NCBI GenBank assembly: GCA_913047695.1
Contig: CAJWUI010000005.1
Coordinates: forward strand, 124,001 to 188,000
Direction: 5' to 3'
Origin: an uncultured Bacteroidota bacterium
GTDB lineage: Bacteria > Bacteroidota > Bacteroidia > Flavobacteriales > Flavobacteriaceae
DNA: 64,000 bases
Part shown: piece after piece, positions 1 to 9,247 of the stretch
Layout: each line of letters begins with the position of its first letter
Position numbering within the stretch: position 1 is the first letter of the stretch
Program-made: the position numbers and the translations under genes
Notes under the pieces: generated by a model
Database searches by the model: none
Told to the model about the DNA's origin: nothing
What the model saw: only the letters and a program-made list of their open reading frames with translations

Positions 1-119
1 TCAACTCCACTAAATGCATTTTTAAGCCGGTTATATTGCCTTTGAATTTGATCACCATTATAAACATATACTGGACCTTCAAAAGTATCTGCGATTGATT
101 TCAATATAAGTTCATCCAT
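1..119 (-). CDS. lysA: Diaminopimelate decarboxylase, N-terminal fragment (partial)
   Basis: Only the first 39 codons lie in the window; the gene runs off the left edge. The translation begins MDELILKSIADTFEGPVYVY and continues NGDQIQRQYNRLKNAF. This matches the N-terminus of LysA-type, PLP-dependent diaminopimelate decarboxylases, which open with a 'xTPxYVYD...I..r...l..aF' pattern. The enzyme makes lysine from meso-diaminopimelate in the cytoplasm. dapD and dapB of the same pathway are also in this window but not adjacent. The catalytic lysine and the C-terminal barrel are outside the window, so the call rests on the N-terminus alone. A related PLP decarboxylase of the same fold cannot be excluded. 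Confidence 0.7.
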   Translation of the reverse strand, partial: MDELILKSIADTFEGPVYVYNGDQIQRQYNRLKNAFSGV

Positions 120-288
120 TTCAAAAAATATTCAGCTAAAATAATGACTAAATATTAAATGAATCAATTAAACCAATTATCTAATTCAAAATATTCATGT
201 AATGTTATGTTTATAACAAATTTTTTAAGTTATTCTTTTAAAATGTAATCCATTGTTTATATCTTTTTTCCAAGATTTTAGAATTAAT

Positions 289-1482
289 ATGAATTTACAT
301 GAGTATCAGGGCAAGGAATTGCTTGCAAGTTTTGGAGTAACTGTTCAAAGAGGTATAGTTGCAAAAACAGTTTCAGAGGCAATGTCTGCTGGAAAAGAAC
401 TTTCAAAGTCAACAGGTTCTAATTGGCATGTCATTAAAGCTCAGATCCATGCAGGTGGAAGAGGTAAAGGGGGAGGAGTCAAATTGGCCAAAACTTCTGA
501 TGAATTGGAAAAGATTGCAGGAGAAATTTTAGGAATGCAATTAATTACACCCCAGACACCAAAGGAGGGGAAAAAAGTAAATCAAGTTTTAATAGCTGAG
601 GATGTATATTATAAGGGTAAATCTGAGCCAAGCGAATATTACATTTCTGTATTATTAAACAGGGGGTCAGGTAAAAACATGATAATGTATTCCACTGAGG
701 GAGGGATGGACATAGAAGCTGTTGCTGAAAAGACACCACATCTAATTTTCACTGAAGAGATTGACCCTGCACTAGGTCTTCAAGGTTTTCAAGCAAGAAA
801 AATAGCTTTTAATTTGGGACTTTCAGGTGTGGCATTTAAGGATATGGTAAAGTTTGTAACATCATTATATAAAGCCTACATAGGTTCTGACGCCTCCCTA
901 TTTGAAATTAATCCAGTGCTGAAAACATCTGACGACAGAATCATAGCTGTAGATGCTAAGGTAACTCTTGACGACAATGGTCTTTTTCGACATAAGGAAT
1001 TTGAGTCTATGCGAGATTTAAGTGAAGAAAATCCAGTAGAAGTAGAGGCTAGAGAAGTCGGTTTAAATTATGTTGACCTTGACGGTAACGTAGGATGCAT
1101 GGTAAACGGAGCGGGACTAGCAATGGCGACAATGGACCTTATTAAGCAGGCTGGAGGTGAACCAGCGAACTTTCTTGATGTAGGTGGGACAGCAGATGCG
1201 AATAGAGTTGAAACTGCTTTTCGATTGATCTTAAAAGACCCGAAGGTAAAAGCGATCCTAGTTAATATTTTTGGTGGTATAGTAAGATGTGACCGTGTAG
1301 CTCAAGGGATTGTTGATGCTTATAAAAACTTAGGAGATTCTGTTAAAGTTCCAATTATTGTGCGACTTCAGGGGACAAATTCAGATATAGCCAAAGACCT
1401 TATTGACTCATCTGGATTAAATGTTTTGACTGCCACTGCCTTCCAAGAGGCGGCAGATAAAGTTCAAGAAACACTTATTTAA
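289..1482 (+). CDS. sucC: Succinate-CoA ligase (ADP-forming) beta subunit
   Basis: This is the beta subunit of the TCA-cycle enzyme that interconverts succinyl-CoA and succinate with nucleotide phosphorylation. I chose the ATG at 289, giving 397 aa that begin MNLHEYQGKELL, the near-universal SucC N-terminus. An in-frame extension up to 253 would add 12 unrelated residues. Visible features are an ATP-grasp N-terminal part with HAGGRGKGGGVKLA, SLFEINPVLKT (nucleotide/Mg site) and the C-terminal ligase domain with GGTADANRVETAF and NIFGGIVRCDRVAQG. Length is normal for the family. sucD is not adjacent: the next gene is a small heat shock gene, so the alpha subunit must be elsewhere. Confidence 0.97.
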   Translation: MNLHEYQGKELLASFGVTVQRGIVAKTVSEAMSAGKELSKSTGSNWHVIKAQIHAGGRGKGGGVKLAKTSDELEKIAGEILGMQLITPQTPKEGKKVNQVLIAEDVYYKGKSEPSEYYISVLLNRGSGKNMIMYSTEGGMDIEAVAEKTPHLIFTEEIDPALGLQGFQARKIAFNLGLSGVAFKDMVKFVTSLYKAYIGSDASLFEINPVLKTSDDRIIAVDAKVTLDDNGLFRHKEFESMRDLSEENPVEVEAREVGLNYVDLDGNVGCMVNGAGLAMATMDLIKQAGGEPANFLDVGGTADANRVETAFRLILKDPKVKAILVNIFGGIVRCDRVAQGIVDAYKNLGDSVKVPIIVRLQGTNSDIAKDLIDSSGLNVLTATAFQEAADKVQETLI

Positions 1483-1521
1483 AGACAAAAAGTCAGTTAA
1501 ATTAAAAAAAAAGATGACATA

Positions 1522-1552
1522 TTGTCAATAATATGATTTGGTCTTAATTTTG
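1522..1552 (+). promoter_or_regulatory. Bacteroidota-type promoter for hsp20
   Basis: TTG at 1522-1524 and TAATTTTG at 1545-1552 are separated by 20 bases and match the flavobacterial pattern TTG-N17-23-TAnnTTTG. Transcription would start near 1556, leaving a leader of about 37 bases before the ATG at 1594. The match is direct; promoter function is inferred. Confidence 0.6.
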
Positions 1553-1593
1553 CTCTTGTATTAAAGAAATATTGTTTAATAAAAAAAATAATT

Positions 1594-2016
1594 ATGAATT
1601 TAATACAAAAACAAAATACACTCATACCATTCTTTTTTGATGATTTTATCAATCGAGAATTAAATTTAGATAAGTCCTTATTTGAAAAATTCCCAGCAGT
1701 AAATATCAAAGAATTAGATTCCTCGTTCCAAATAGAACTTGCTGTTCCAGGAAAAAATAAAAACGATTTTCAAATTGAAATTGAGGAAGGCCTTTTAACG
1801 ATTTCTTCAAACGTTGAAGAGAAGAATAATTCTGATAACTTTAAATTTACAAAACGTGAATTCAGTTATGAAAGTTTCCAAAGAACCTTCACTCTTCCAG
1901 AGGCTATTGACAAAACTAAAATAGACGCAAAATATTCTGAAGGGGTCTTAAATGTTAGTTTACCAAAACTAAAGGAGTCAGTGGTTCAGTCCAAAAAAAT
2001 AATCAAAATAAAATAA
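1594..2016 (+). CDS. Small heat shock protein, Hsp20/alpha-crystallin family
   Basis: A 140-aa ATP-independent holdase chaperone that binds unfolding proteins in the cytoplasm. The alpha-crystallin domain spans about residues 33-130. It shows the beta-strand pattern ELAVPGKNKNDFQIEIEEG followed by LLTIS, the family signature near the end (YSEGVLNVSLPK, an A-x-x-x-GVL-type motif) and a C-terminal I-x-I-like tail (IIKIK) used for oligomer contacts. The short N-terminal arm carries hydrophobic FFFDDFI. It is a single-gene unit with its own promoter upstream and a strong hairpin terminator downstream, consistent with stress-controlled expression, although no known heat-shock operator is visible. 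Confidence 0.93.
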   Translation: MNLIQKQNTLIPFFFDDFINRELNLDKSLFEKFPAVNIKELDSSFQIELAVPGKNKNDFQIEIEEGLLTISSNVEEKNNSDNFKFTKREFSYESFQRTFTLPEAIDKTKIDAKYSEGVLNVSLPKLKESVVQSKKIIKIK

Positions 2017-2041
2017 AATCTGTTATTTATTTTTGTTTAAA

Positions 2042-2064
2042 AAAGTCCCCTACATGGGGACTTT
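2042..2064. terminator. Bidirectional intrinsic terminator between hsp20 and the nagX-like gene
   Basis: A perfect 9-bp stem, AAAGTCCCC (2042-2050) and GGGGACTTT (2056-2064), encloses the loop TACAT. It is followed by a T-rich tract on the plus strand and preceded by an A-rich tract that reads as T-rich on the minus strand. It lies between the convergent genes ending at 2016 and 2068, so it can serve both. Confidence 0.85.
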
Positions 2065-2067
2065 CTT

Positions 2068-3171
2068 TTATAATTTAATGAATATTCTTTTTCTATAAAG
2101 ATAGTAAGTTGGTATCCACAGTATAATCACATAAAATATTGCATAGATTAGAGATCCCAGTTTCATGGGAAAGCCAATATTTTCGAAAATTCTCATGAAT
2201 TCAGAATTAAGTGCAACTCCAATCCACTCTGAATTATAAAAGATTATAGTTAACATGCTTGAGAGGGAATAAGCAAAAATTGAATTTACACCAAAAACAT
2301 GTGCAAATCTAAATTTGTATTTACTTTTATTAAGGTCAAAAAAGTAAATCGAGGCAGCTAAGCCAAGAGTACTTACTCCGCCCATTAATAGAGTAAAAGA
2401 TGTACTCCATAAGTTTTTATTAAGTGGGAAAAACCATTGAAATAAATCTCCAAGAAAGAGAAACAAAAAGCCAGTAAAAAATAACTTATTTAGGCGCTGG
2501 CCAAGGGATTCTTTATTTAATAAAATATATCCTGAAAACATTCCTATTATTCCAGTAGCAATAGATGGTAACGTACTCAATATTCCTTCAGGGTCCCATG
2601 TGTCCTCCCAAAGAACACCAGGCAATAATAGTGAATCAATATAATGAGCCCAATTTCTTTCAGGAACACTCAAATCTGGAAATCCAATACCAGGAACCGG
2701 AACATAAACCATAATTATCCAATAAAATAACAATAAAAATATTCCTAAGTAGATCTGAAATTTTCTAGAGGTATACAAAAATAAAAGTGCACAAGCTAAA
2801 AAAACAAAAGAAATACGGTGTAGTACACCAACCCAACGAATTTCATCAAAGTTAAAATCAGGCCAAATCCACAAAAAAATTCCAACACCGTAGATCTTTA
2901 AGGCCCGAATTAAAGTTTTTTTTGTCATATCAACTTTACTTTTTCCAATTTCAATTTGTTTGGTAAAAGATAGAACTATTGATACCCCAACCATAAATAG
3001 AAAAGTTGGAAATATATAATCAGTAGGAGTAATTCCGTTCCACTCAGCGTGAAGCAAAGGCGGATAGACATAACTCCAAGAGCCTGGAGTATTTACAATA
3101 ATCATTAAAATTATCGTCAGACCTCTTAGTATGTCAAGGGATAGTAATCTCTGGTTTTGTATTTCTTTCAT
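2068..3171 (-). CDS. NagX-like transmembrane acyltransferase (DUF5009 / heparan-alpha-glucosaminide N-acetyltransferase family)
   Basis: A 367-aa polytopic inner-membrane protein with roughly ten hydrophobic segments. The N-terminus has the family pattern RLLSLDILRGLTIILMIIVN, with the SLDxLRGLxI motif, then TPTDYIFPTFLFMVGVSI. This matches the DUF1624/DUF5009 group that includes the lysosomal heparan-alpha-glucosaminide acetyltransferase and bacterial NagX. The bacterial members are often encoded beside N-acetylglucosamine or chitin genes. Its ATG shares one base with the stop of the upstream GH20 gene (TAATG), so the two are probably co-translated and act on amino sugars at the envelope. 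The acyl donor and acceptor are not known from sequence; NagX transport or acetylation of GlcNAc is an inference. Confidence 0.82.
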   Translation of the reverse strand: MKEIQNQRLLSLDILRGLTIILMIIVNTPGSWSYVYPPLLHAEWNGITPTDYIFPTFLFMVGVSIVLSFTKQIEIGKSKVDMTKKTLIRALKIYGVGIFLWIWPDFNFDEIRWVGVLHRISFVFLACALLFLYTSRKFQIYLGIFLLLFYWIIMVYVPVPGIGFPDLSVPERNWAHYIDSLLLPGVLWEDTWDPEGILSTLPSIATGIIGMFSGYILLNKESLGQRLNKLFFTGFLFLFLGDLFQWFFPLNKNLWSTSFTLLMGGVSTLGLAASIYFFDLNKSKYKFRFAHVFGVNSIFAYSLSSMLTIIFYNSEWIGVALNSEFMRIFENIGFPMKLGSLIYAIFYVIILWIPTYYLYRKRIFIKL

Positions 3172-5675
3172 TATTTCTGGATTTTTATTGAATTCCCTCC
3201 TCGTCCGTTAGAGTCAAAAACACGTAAAATAACCTGATCGTTAGATTTAATTTTTACAGGGGAGGTATATAAATGGTCATTTTTTTCTGGCTTTTTGCCG
3301 TTTAGTGTATATCTTATTTCAAGACCAGGGAATTGTTGGCGAGCTTTAAGTGTAAAATTATCTATTATTGCTCCAGGTTTCGGTAAATCAAAATTAATTT
3401 CTTTAAAATTATCAGATATATACAGCAGATGCCTTTGTCCTATGGTGTTTACAAACCGGTTCCATGACTTTAATAATAAAGGTTTTTGTTTTTCAGCTGT
3501 AATTTCCTCTAGCCAAGTTTCTTTGGGGCTCCAGGCCCTTTCGGAGAATACAATTAAATTAGGCATTAGCATTCGATCAAATTGGTATGAGTCTGTTGCT
3601 GTTTCAGTCCAAAGTTGAGATTGGATTCCAAGAAAATTGGAAACACTATTTTTTTTAAGTTTTTTGTATTTAATAAGTTCATTTTCATCTGCATTGAGTT
3701 CTTTTAATTTCACCTTGTTGGCAAAGACATTTAACGGTTCGGTACCCCAGGTATCTTGATAATCAACATAACCAGACCAATTTAATCCCCCGTTTTCAAT
3801 GTCTTTGTCATCTGTCATGTCAAAATAGAATGCAGATGAATTACTCATTACCGACTTAAACCCTTTGTTAGCTAATTTGTATATCATATCCTCTCTTCCA
3901 TCACCCCAGGTATTGTTCCATACGAGTGGTATAAAATTTAAATCAATTAAATTTTTATTAATTCTAATTTCAGATTGACTTTTTTCACTTAAAACTAAAA
4001 GTACATCCTCCCAACCTGACATTTTTGCTCCAGAATCTGAAATAATTCTATTTAATTTTTTTACACTTGCATCATACAAAGATTGAAAAGAGCTTAAGTC
4101 GGGTGATTTAGAAATAAGTTTATTACATAGTGGTGATTTTCTCCACGAACCGTGAGGTACTTCATCAGCACCGATGTTAAAAATTTTCATAGGCACAGAT
4201 GAGGAATCATACATAGCTTTAATTTCAAAAAATACTTTTTCAAAAAACTTAAAAGCACTTTGCCGACAAATACAAATAACATTATCGTTAAATAGCTGTG
4301 CTGAAGTATATTCACTTTTATCATTTGGGTCATGAAGTCGATATTGATTAGCGGATACTAGATCTCCTTTTTCCAAAAATTTGTAATATCGTGCTTCCAT
4401 AGCTATAATTGCAGCTCTAGCGTGGGAAGGAAAACTTATTTGGGGGATTACTTCAATATTTCTTTTAGTAGCTTCTTTAATGATTTTAATAAAATCATCT
4501 CTACTGAGATAACCATTACCCGGGCTATTTTTTTCTCCTGATCCTGAGCCATACATAGGGATTAATCTATCTTTCTCATTTAACGTGAAACCACGTTTAC
4601 CTCCAATATCAGTTAGCTCTTCTAATCCTGGTATTTCTATTCGCCAGCCCTCATCGTCTGAAAGCCTTAGGTCAAGGATATTAAGTTTATAATGAGTCAT
4701 AAGTTCTAAGATCTGTAGAATTTTATTTTTTGGATAAAAGTTTCTTGATAGATCTAACATAAATCCACGATGTTTAAATCGTGGAGCATCCTCAATATAG
4801 AGTAATGGAATATCTTTCTTCTCAATTTGGGCATTATAAAGAATTTGACGCAACGAGGAAAAACTATATAGAAGCCCTTTATAGTTTGAGACACTTATTC
4901 TGATTATGTCTTTATCAATTTTTAAATGGTACGCTTCTTCATCAAGATTTGAATCTCTATTCACTATAATTTGGGGAGGCTCACCTGTATATTTAACATC
5001 TATGCTTAAACCTTTTTGCAGATAATTTTTTAGAAACTCATGATCATTTTTAAAATTCCCGAAGTCTATATTCAATGATTTAGGAAAACCAAATTTTTGA
5101 TTTTGTAAAATCATTTTTCTAGGAGTAGGGATTACCCAATGTAAATCTTCTTTAGATAAAGTTTTAATTCCTTCATACTTTAAGAAGCGATCTGCTGCAG
5201 AGGGTATATTTAAACTTTCCAGTCCTTTAGCATTTTGCCAAATAATTTTGCTTTCTAAATCATGAAACTTACTATTTTTTTGATCATAAACAAAAAAACC
5301 TACTGGACCCATTACTAATCTTTTCATTATTCCTTTTTGAATTGCTGAAAAGCTAAATTTATCCCCTGGACTAATTGAAAATGAATCTCCAAAACTAAGT
5401 CTGTAGTATTGAATATTTTTAGTTGGTATCAACTTAATTCCATTGGGAAGGCTTTTTTTATCTATATCACCACTAAATTGATTCCAATTTAATTCCCATT
5501 TTCCTGCCTCCCATATTTGATTTGAATTATTAACTAATTCAAAAGTTACTTCCATTTGATCATTGTCAAAGTCAAAATTATTGATGTGGAATTGAATTTT
5601 GGAAGTTTCTTTTTCTTTAGGCTTGCATTGAATTAAAAATGAAGAAATAAAAACAAGAAGCAAGAAATTTTTCAT
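3171..5675 (-). CDS. Beta-N-acetylhexosaminidase lipoprotein, GH20 family
   Basis: An 834-aa exported glycosidase that removes terminal GlcNAc/GalNAc from chito-oligosaccharides or glycans by the GH20 substrate-assisted mechanism. The N-terminus is a lipoprotein signal (MKNFLLLVFISSFLIQC). Domains in order: a CHB_HEX-like carbohydrate-binding domain (about 25-145), a GH20b domain (about 175-295), a GH20 catalytic TIM barrel (about 300-700) starting RFKHRGFMLDLSRNFYPK with LRLSDDEGWRIEI, and a C-terminal chitobiase-type Ig-like domain (about 760-834). The catalytic Asp-Glu pair is D504-E505 in FNIGADEVPHG. It is translationally coupled to the NagX-like gene downstream, suggesting periplasmic release and handling of N-acetylhexosamine. 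Exact substrate is not determined by sequence. Confidence 0.95.
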   Translation of the reverse strand: MKNFLLLVFISSFLIQCKPKEKETSKIQFHINNFDFDNDQMEVTFELVNNSNQIWEAGKWELNWNQFSGDIDKKSLPNGIKLIPTKNIQYYRLSFGDSFSISPGDKFSFSAIQKGIMKRLVMGPVGFFVYDQKNSKFHDLESKIIWQNAKGLESLNIPSAADRFLKYEGIKTLSKEDLHWVIPTPRKMILQNQKFGFPKSLNIDFGNFKNDHEFLKNYLQKGLSIDVKYTGEPPQIIVNRDSNLDEEAYHLKIDKDIIRISVSNYKGLLYSFSSLRQILYNAQIEKKDIPLLYIEDAPRFKHRGFMLDLSRNFYPKNKILQILELMTHYKLNILDLRLSDDEGWRIEIPGLEELTDIGGKRGFTLNEKDRLIPMYGSGSGEKNSPGNGYLSRDDFIKIIKEATKRNIEVIPQISFPSHARAAIIAMEARYYKFLEKGDLVSANQYRLHDPNDKSEYTSAQLFNDNVICICRQSAFKFFEKVFFEIKAMYDSSSVPMKIFNIGADEVPHGSWRKSPLCNKLISKSPDLSSFQSLYDASVKKLNRIISDSGAKMSGWEDVLLVLSEKSQSEIRINKNLIDLNFIPLVWNNTWGDGREDMIYKLANKGFKSVMSNSSAFYFDMTDDKDIENGGLNWSGYVDYQDTWGTEPLNVFANKVKLKELNADENELIKYKKLKKNSVSNFLGIQSQLWTETATDSYQFDRMLMPNLIVFSERAWSPKETWLEEITAEKQKPLLLKSWNRFVNTIGQRHLLYISDNFKEINFDLPKPGAIIDNFTLKARQQFPGLEIRYTLNGKKPEKNDHLYTSPVKIKSNDQVILRVFDSNGRGGNSIKIQK

Positions 5676-5710
5676 TAAAAAAGTATTTATTCTAAAATAG
5701 CAAATTTTCT

Positions 5711-5730
5711 AGGATGGTTTTTAACATCCT
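5711..5730 (-). terminator. Weak hairpin between the CarboxypepD_reg-like gene and the GH20 gene
   Basis: AGGATG (5711-5716) pairs with CATCCT (5725-5730) across an 8-base loop in the 72-base gap between two minus-strand genes. There is no clear U-tract after the stem on the minus strand, so it may be an attenuating or processing hairpin rather than a terminator. Confidence 0.3.
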
Positions 5731-5747
5731 AAATAAATAGGTGCAAT

Positions 5748-7235
5748 TTAGTTTTGATTTTCAATTGTTAGATTTTTAATTACTGCATTAGGTTCAATAA
5801 TTGAATAGCCTTTCCAAAAATCAGGATCGTAAGATGTTTTATTTTCTGGTAAAATTTCCCCTGTTTCTTCAAAATTTTTGAACTCATTATCATCAATTTT
5901 TTTTGTATCAAAAACTATTAGTTGATAGCGTTGGCTATTTCTATTAGAGATGTTTAAATCCATTTTAAGTTGATTTTGTTTATTCCTTCCTCGGACTATC
6001 TTATTTTTTTCTGTAACAACTAGTGGCCTATCGAAACCTCCTTCAAATCCTGTGGTATAATCAAAAAATTCTAAGCAATATTTACCAGTTTTCATTTTTT
6101 TAAATTGAATAATTACTTTTCTCAAATCTTCTTTAAAATAAACACCAAACATGCTAAAGTCCCTAATAGGTTTAACATTAGTATATTCTAATCTAATTAG
6201 GGCAAGCAAATCAGCATCTACATACATTCTTCCTTTATAATTGGCATTTCCATCTGGTCTAAAATCGATTATATAAACAGGTGTATTTCCTAAGTATGTA
6301 AAATCAGTTTGAATAAATTTATATTTAAATGATTTATTTAGTATTGATAGATCAAGTTCTTTCTTGTTAAATAATTCTGAAATAATATTTACAAGTACTC
6401 CTTTTCTTGATTTTAAATAGTTTTCTTTTCTTTTCTGAATTTTTTGCTCTTTAGATAGAGTATCCTCTAAACCGATATCTTCAGCTTCTACTTTACCACC
6501 TATTATTCCTGATCTGACCTTAAAAAATGAATTTGTCTTAACATTATCTTTTAATATAGTATCAAATAATTTTTCAATATTTTTAAAAATTTCAGTTTTC
6601 CTTTTGTCTTGTAGATTGAGAGCTTTTAATAATTCTAACTTTTGTTTTTCTTTATTATAGTTTCCATAAAGATTTCCAATAAATTCAAAATACCAATTGT
6701 TTTCTCTAGGAACTTTTAACAGCACACTGTCCCAAAAGATCTGATTCAAAATGGGTATGGAGGTTTTTTTAATCTTTACTCTTAATGAGTTAAATTTTTG
6801 CTGTCCAGTTTCCCTAAAAAATAGTTTCTTTTTATTTAATCCTAATTCATATTTTTCTGATGCATTTTCTTTAATTTTTTTGATTATATCCGCAACAGTA
6901 AGTTGCTTATTACTCAGAATAATAGTGTTTAATTCAATAGCTTTTGGTTTTAAGTAAAATATGGTGTCATTAAACTTAGAGTAGGGGATTGCAAGTGTTT
7001 CGAAGCCCATACAAGAAATATAAATTGAATCTTTTTCCTGGAGAGTATTTGTTTTAAGTCTAAAATAACCCTCTTCATTCGAGACTACACCATCTCCTGA
7101 TTTAAGATAAATACTTGCAAATGGAATTGATTTTTCAGTTAAGCTGTCTTTTACGAAAGCACTAGTTTCTTGGGTATAATTGAGAAAACAATTAAAAAAA
7201 AATAAATAGACTAAAAGATTTTTTAGATGTCTCAT
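5748..7235 (-). CDS. Exported protein with carboxypeptidase-like regulatory domain
   Basis: A 495-aa protein with a signal peptide (MRHLKNLLVYLFFFNCFLNYTQ, cleavage near residue 22). It then has a CarboxypepD_reg-like beta-sandwich at about 25-105 (SIPFASIYLKSGDGVVSNEE, GYFRLKTN, DSIYISCMGFETLAIPY), the domain found at the N-terminus of many Bacteroidota envelope proteins. The rest (about 110-495) is lysine-rich and beta-rich, with YKGRMYVDADLLALIRLEY, a pattern shared with Bacteroidota outer-membrane-associated proteins that read 'Y.G.iyID..t.Ai...e'. No transporter barrel or catalytic motif is visible. It ends 72 bases before the GH20 gene and starts 23 bases after uvrB, so it may be read from the uvrB transcript. 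Function unknown. Confidence 0.75.
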   Translation of the reverse strand: MRHLKNLLVYLFFFNCFLNYTQETSAFVKDSLTEKSIPFASIYLKSGDGVVSNEEGYFRLKTNTLQEKDSIYISCMGFETLAIPYSKFNDTIFYLKPKAIELNTIILSNKQLTVADIIKKIKENASEKYELGLNKKKLFFRETGQQKFNSLRVKIKKTSIPILNQIFWDSVLLKVPRENNWYFEFIGNLYGNYNKEKQKLELLKALNLQDKRKTEIFKNIEKLFDTILKDNVKTNSFFKVRSGIIGGKVEAEDIGLEDTLSKEQKIQKRKENYLKSRKGVLVNIISELFNKKELDLSILNKSFKYKFIQTDFTYLGNTPVYIIDFRPDGNANYKGRMYVDADLLALIRLEYTNVKPIRDFSMFGVYFKEDLRKVIIQFKKMKTGKYCLEFFDYTTGFEGGFDRPLVVTEKNKIVRGRNKQNQLKMDLNISNRNSQRYQLIVFDTKKIDDNEFKNFEETGEILPENKTSYDPDFWKGYSIIEPNAVIKNLTIENQN

Positions 7236-7258
7236 CTTTTCAAGATAGTTTAAATAAT

Positions 7259-9247
7259 CTAAAGCTGATCTTGTAAAATTTTAATTTCATCACGAAATTT
7301 TGCAGCTTCAATAAAGTCGAGCGATTTAGCAGCATTTTCCATAGCTTTTCTTATCTCGCGAATTTTCTTTTCAATTTCAGATTTTGAAAGATAAGCTATG
7401 TTTTTTCTTTCAATTTTTTGCTTCACAATATCATCCTTTTTTGTTACTACTGAGTTTTTAGCTAGTGCACTATCTAAAGATTTATTTAAAGCTTTTGGTT
7501 TTATTTTATTTATTCTATTATAATTAATTTGTTTTTCTCGACGGTAATTGGTTTCATCGATGGTTTTTTTCATGCTCTGCGTAACAGTATCAGCGTACAT
7601 TATCGCTTTACCATTTATATGTCTCGCGGCACGACCAACCGTCTGTGTTAATGACCGATTAGATCTCAGAAAACCTTCTTTATCTGCATCCAGAATAACT
7701 ACTAATGAAACTTCAGGTAAATCAAGACCTTCACGAAGTAAATTTACACCTATCAAAACATCGAAAAGACCTTTCCTTAAGTCTTGCATGATTTCAACTC
7801 TTTCGAGTGTATCAATGTCGCTGTGAATGTAACGGCAACGTATTTGTAATTTAGTTAAATATTGAGTTAACTCTTCAGCCATTCTTTTTGTAAGTGTTGT
7901 TACTAGCACTCTTTCTTCTTTTTCAGTACATCTATGTATCTCTTCAATTAAATCATCTATTTGATCATTGCTAGGGCGAATTTCAATTTTAGGATCTAAT
8001 AGTCCAGTGGGACGTATTACTTGTTCTACAAAAACTCCTTCGGTTTTTTTAAGCTCGTAATCAGCTGGAGTTGCACTTACATATAAAACTTGGTTTTGTA
8101 AAGCTTCAAACTCTTCAAATTTTAAAGGTCTATTATCCATTGCTGCTGGTAAACGAAAGCCATATTCTACCAAATTTTCTTTTCTGCTTCGATCACCTCC
8201 GTACATTGCATGCACTTGTGAGATGGTTACATGACTTTCATCTACAATCATTAAAAAATCTTTTGGGAAGTAGTCTAGAAGACAAAAAGGGCGACTTCCC
8301 GGTGAACGACCATCTAAATAACGTGAATAGTTTTCAATTCCCGAACAATACCCTAATTCCTTAATCATCTCTAAATCGAATTCAGTTCTTTCTTCGAGAC
8401 GTTTCGCTTCAAGGAATTTTCCACTATTTTTAAAGTATTCTACTTGTTTTACAAGGTCTTCTTGTATTTGGTATATTGCGTTTTGAAGAATATCAGGAGA
8501 GGTTACAAATATATTTGCTGGAAAAATATTGACTTTCTCATATTGTTCAATTTTTTTATTGTTAATGGGATCGAAAGCCTCAATTAATTCAATTTCGTCT
8601 CCAAAAAAGTGGATTTTAAAAGCAATGTCAGCATAACCAGGAAAAACATCTATAATATCTCCTAAAACTCTAAAATTACCTCTAGATAAGTCTGATGTTG
8701 TCCGAGAATATAGACTTTGGACCAACTGATACATAAGCTTTGTTCTTGAAATGATTTGATTTTTTTTAATTTCAATGACATTTTTTTCAAACTCTTTTGG
8801 ATTTCCGATTCCATACAAACAAGATACTGATGCAACTACAAGCACATCTCTTCTTCCAGAAAGGAGTGAAGATGTTGTACTTAGTCTCAATTTTTCTATT
8901 TCTTCATTAATAGAAAGGTCCTTTTCTATGTAAATACCTGTAGTTGGTATGTATGCCTCAGGTTGATAGTAATCATAATACGAGACAAAATACTCAACAG
9001 CATTTTTCGGGAAAAATTGCTTGAATTCGGAATAGAGTTGAGCAGCCAGTGTTTTATTATGAGCTAATACCAGTGTAGGCCTTTTTAATTTTTCGACAGC
9101 ATTTGCCATTGTAAATGTCTTTCCAGAACCTGTAACTCCTTGAAGAGTAACGTATTTCTCGTTGGATTGGAAATTGGAAACAATTTCTTTGATAGCCTGT
9201 GGTTGGTCTCCAGTTGGCAAAAAATCTGAGACTACTTCAAATTCCAT
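7259..9247 (-). CDS. uvrB: Excinuclease ABC subunit B
   Basis: The DNA-damage-verification helicase-like subunit of nucleotide excision repair, which loads with UvrA and positions UvrC. At 662 aa its length is typical. Visible landmarks: Walker A GVTGSGKT (residues 37-44), the beta-hairpin YFVSYYDYYQPEAY (about 87-99) that threads between DNA strands, VDESHVT (Walker B), the helicase motifs LVTTLTKRMAEELTQYL, GVNLLREGLDLPEV and QTVGRAARHINGKAIMYAD, and a C-terminal UVR domain (about 625-660) that contacts UvrC. A TAAATTTG-type -7 box lies at 9265-9272 on the minus strand, but I found no good TTG element at the right distance. Confidence 0.98.
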   Translation of the reverse strand: MEFEVVSDFLPTGDQPQAIKEIVSNFQSNEKYVTLQGVTGSGKTFTMANAVEKLKRPTLVLAHNKTLAAQLYSEFKQFFPKNAVEYFVSYYDYYQPEAYIPTTGIYIEKDLSINEEIEKLRLSTTSSLLSGRRDVLVVASVSCLYGIGNPKEFEKNVIEIKKNQIISRTKLMYQLVQSLYSRTTSDLSRGNFRVLGDIIDVFPGYADIAFKIHFFGDEIELIEAFDPINNKKIEQYEKVNIFPANIFVTSPDILQNAIYQIQEDLVKQVEYFKNSGKFLEAKRLEERTEFDLEMIKELGYCSGIENYSRYLDGRSPGSRPFCLLDYFPKDFLMIVDESHVTISQVHAMYGGDRSRKENLVEYGFRLPAAMDNRPLKFEEFEALQNQVLYVSATPADYELKKTEGVFVEQVIRPTGLLDPKIEIRPSNDQIDDLIEEIHRCTEKEERVLVTTLTKRMAEELTQYLTKLQIRCRYIHSDIDTLERVEIMQDLRKGLFDVLIGVNLLREGLDLPEVSLVVILDADKEGFLRSNRSLTQTVGRAARHINGKAIMYADTVTQSMKKTIDETNYRREKQINYNRINKIKPKALNKSLDSALAKNSVVTKKDDIVKQKIERKNIAYLSKSEIEKKIREIRKAMENAAKSLDFIEAAKFRDEIKILQDQL

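Noticed and set aside
5711-5730. Hairpin before the GH20 gene as a strong terminator
   Set aside because: The stem is only 6 bp with an 8-base loop and no U-tract, so it is kept only as a low-confidence feature.
7548-8364. Antisense open frames opposite uvrB
   Set aside because: The opposite strand encodes complete UvrB motifs; the antisense frames have no start context or recognisable domain.
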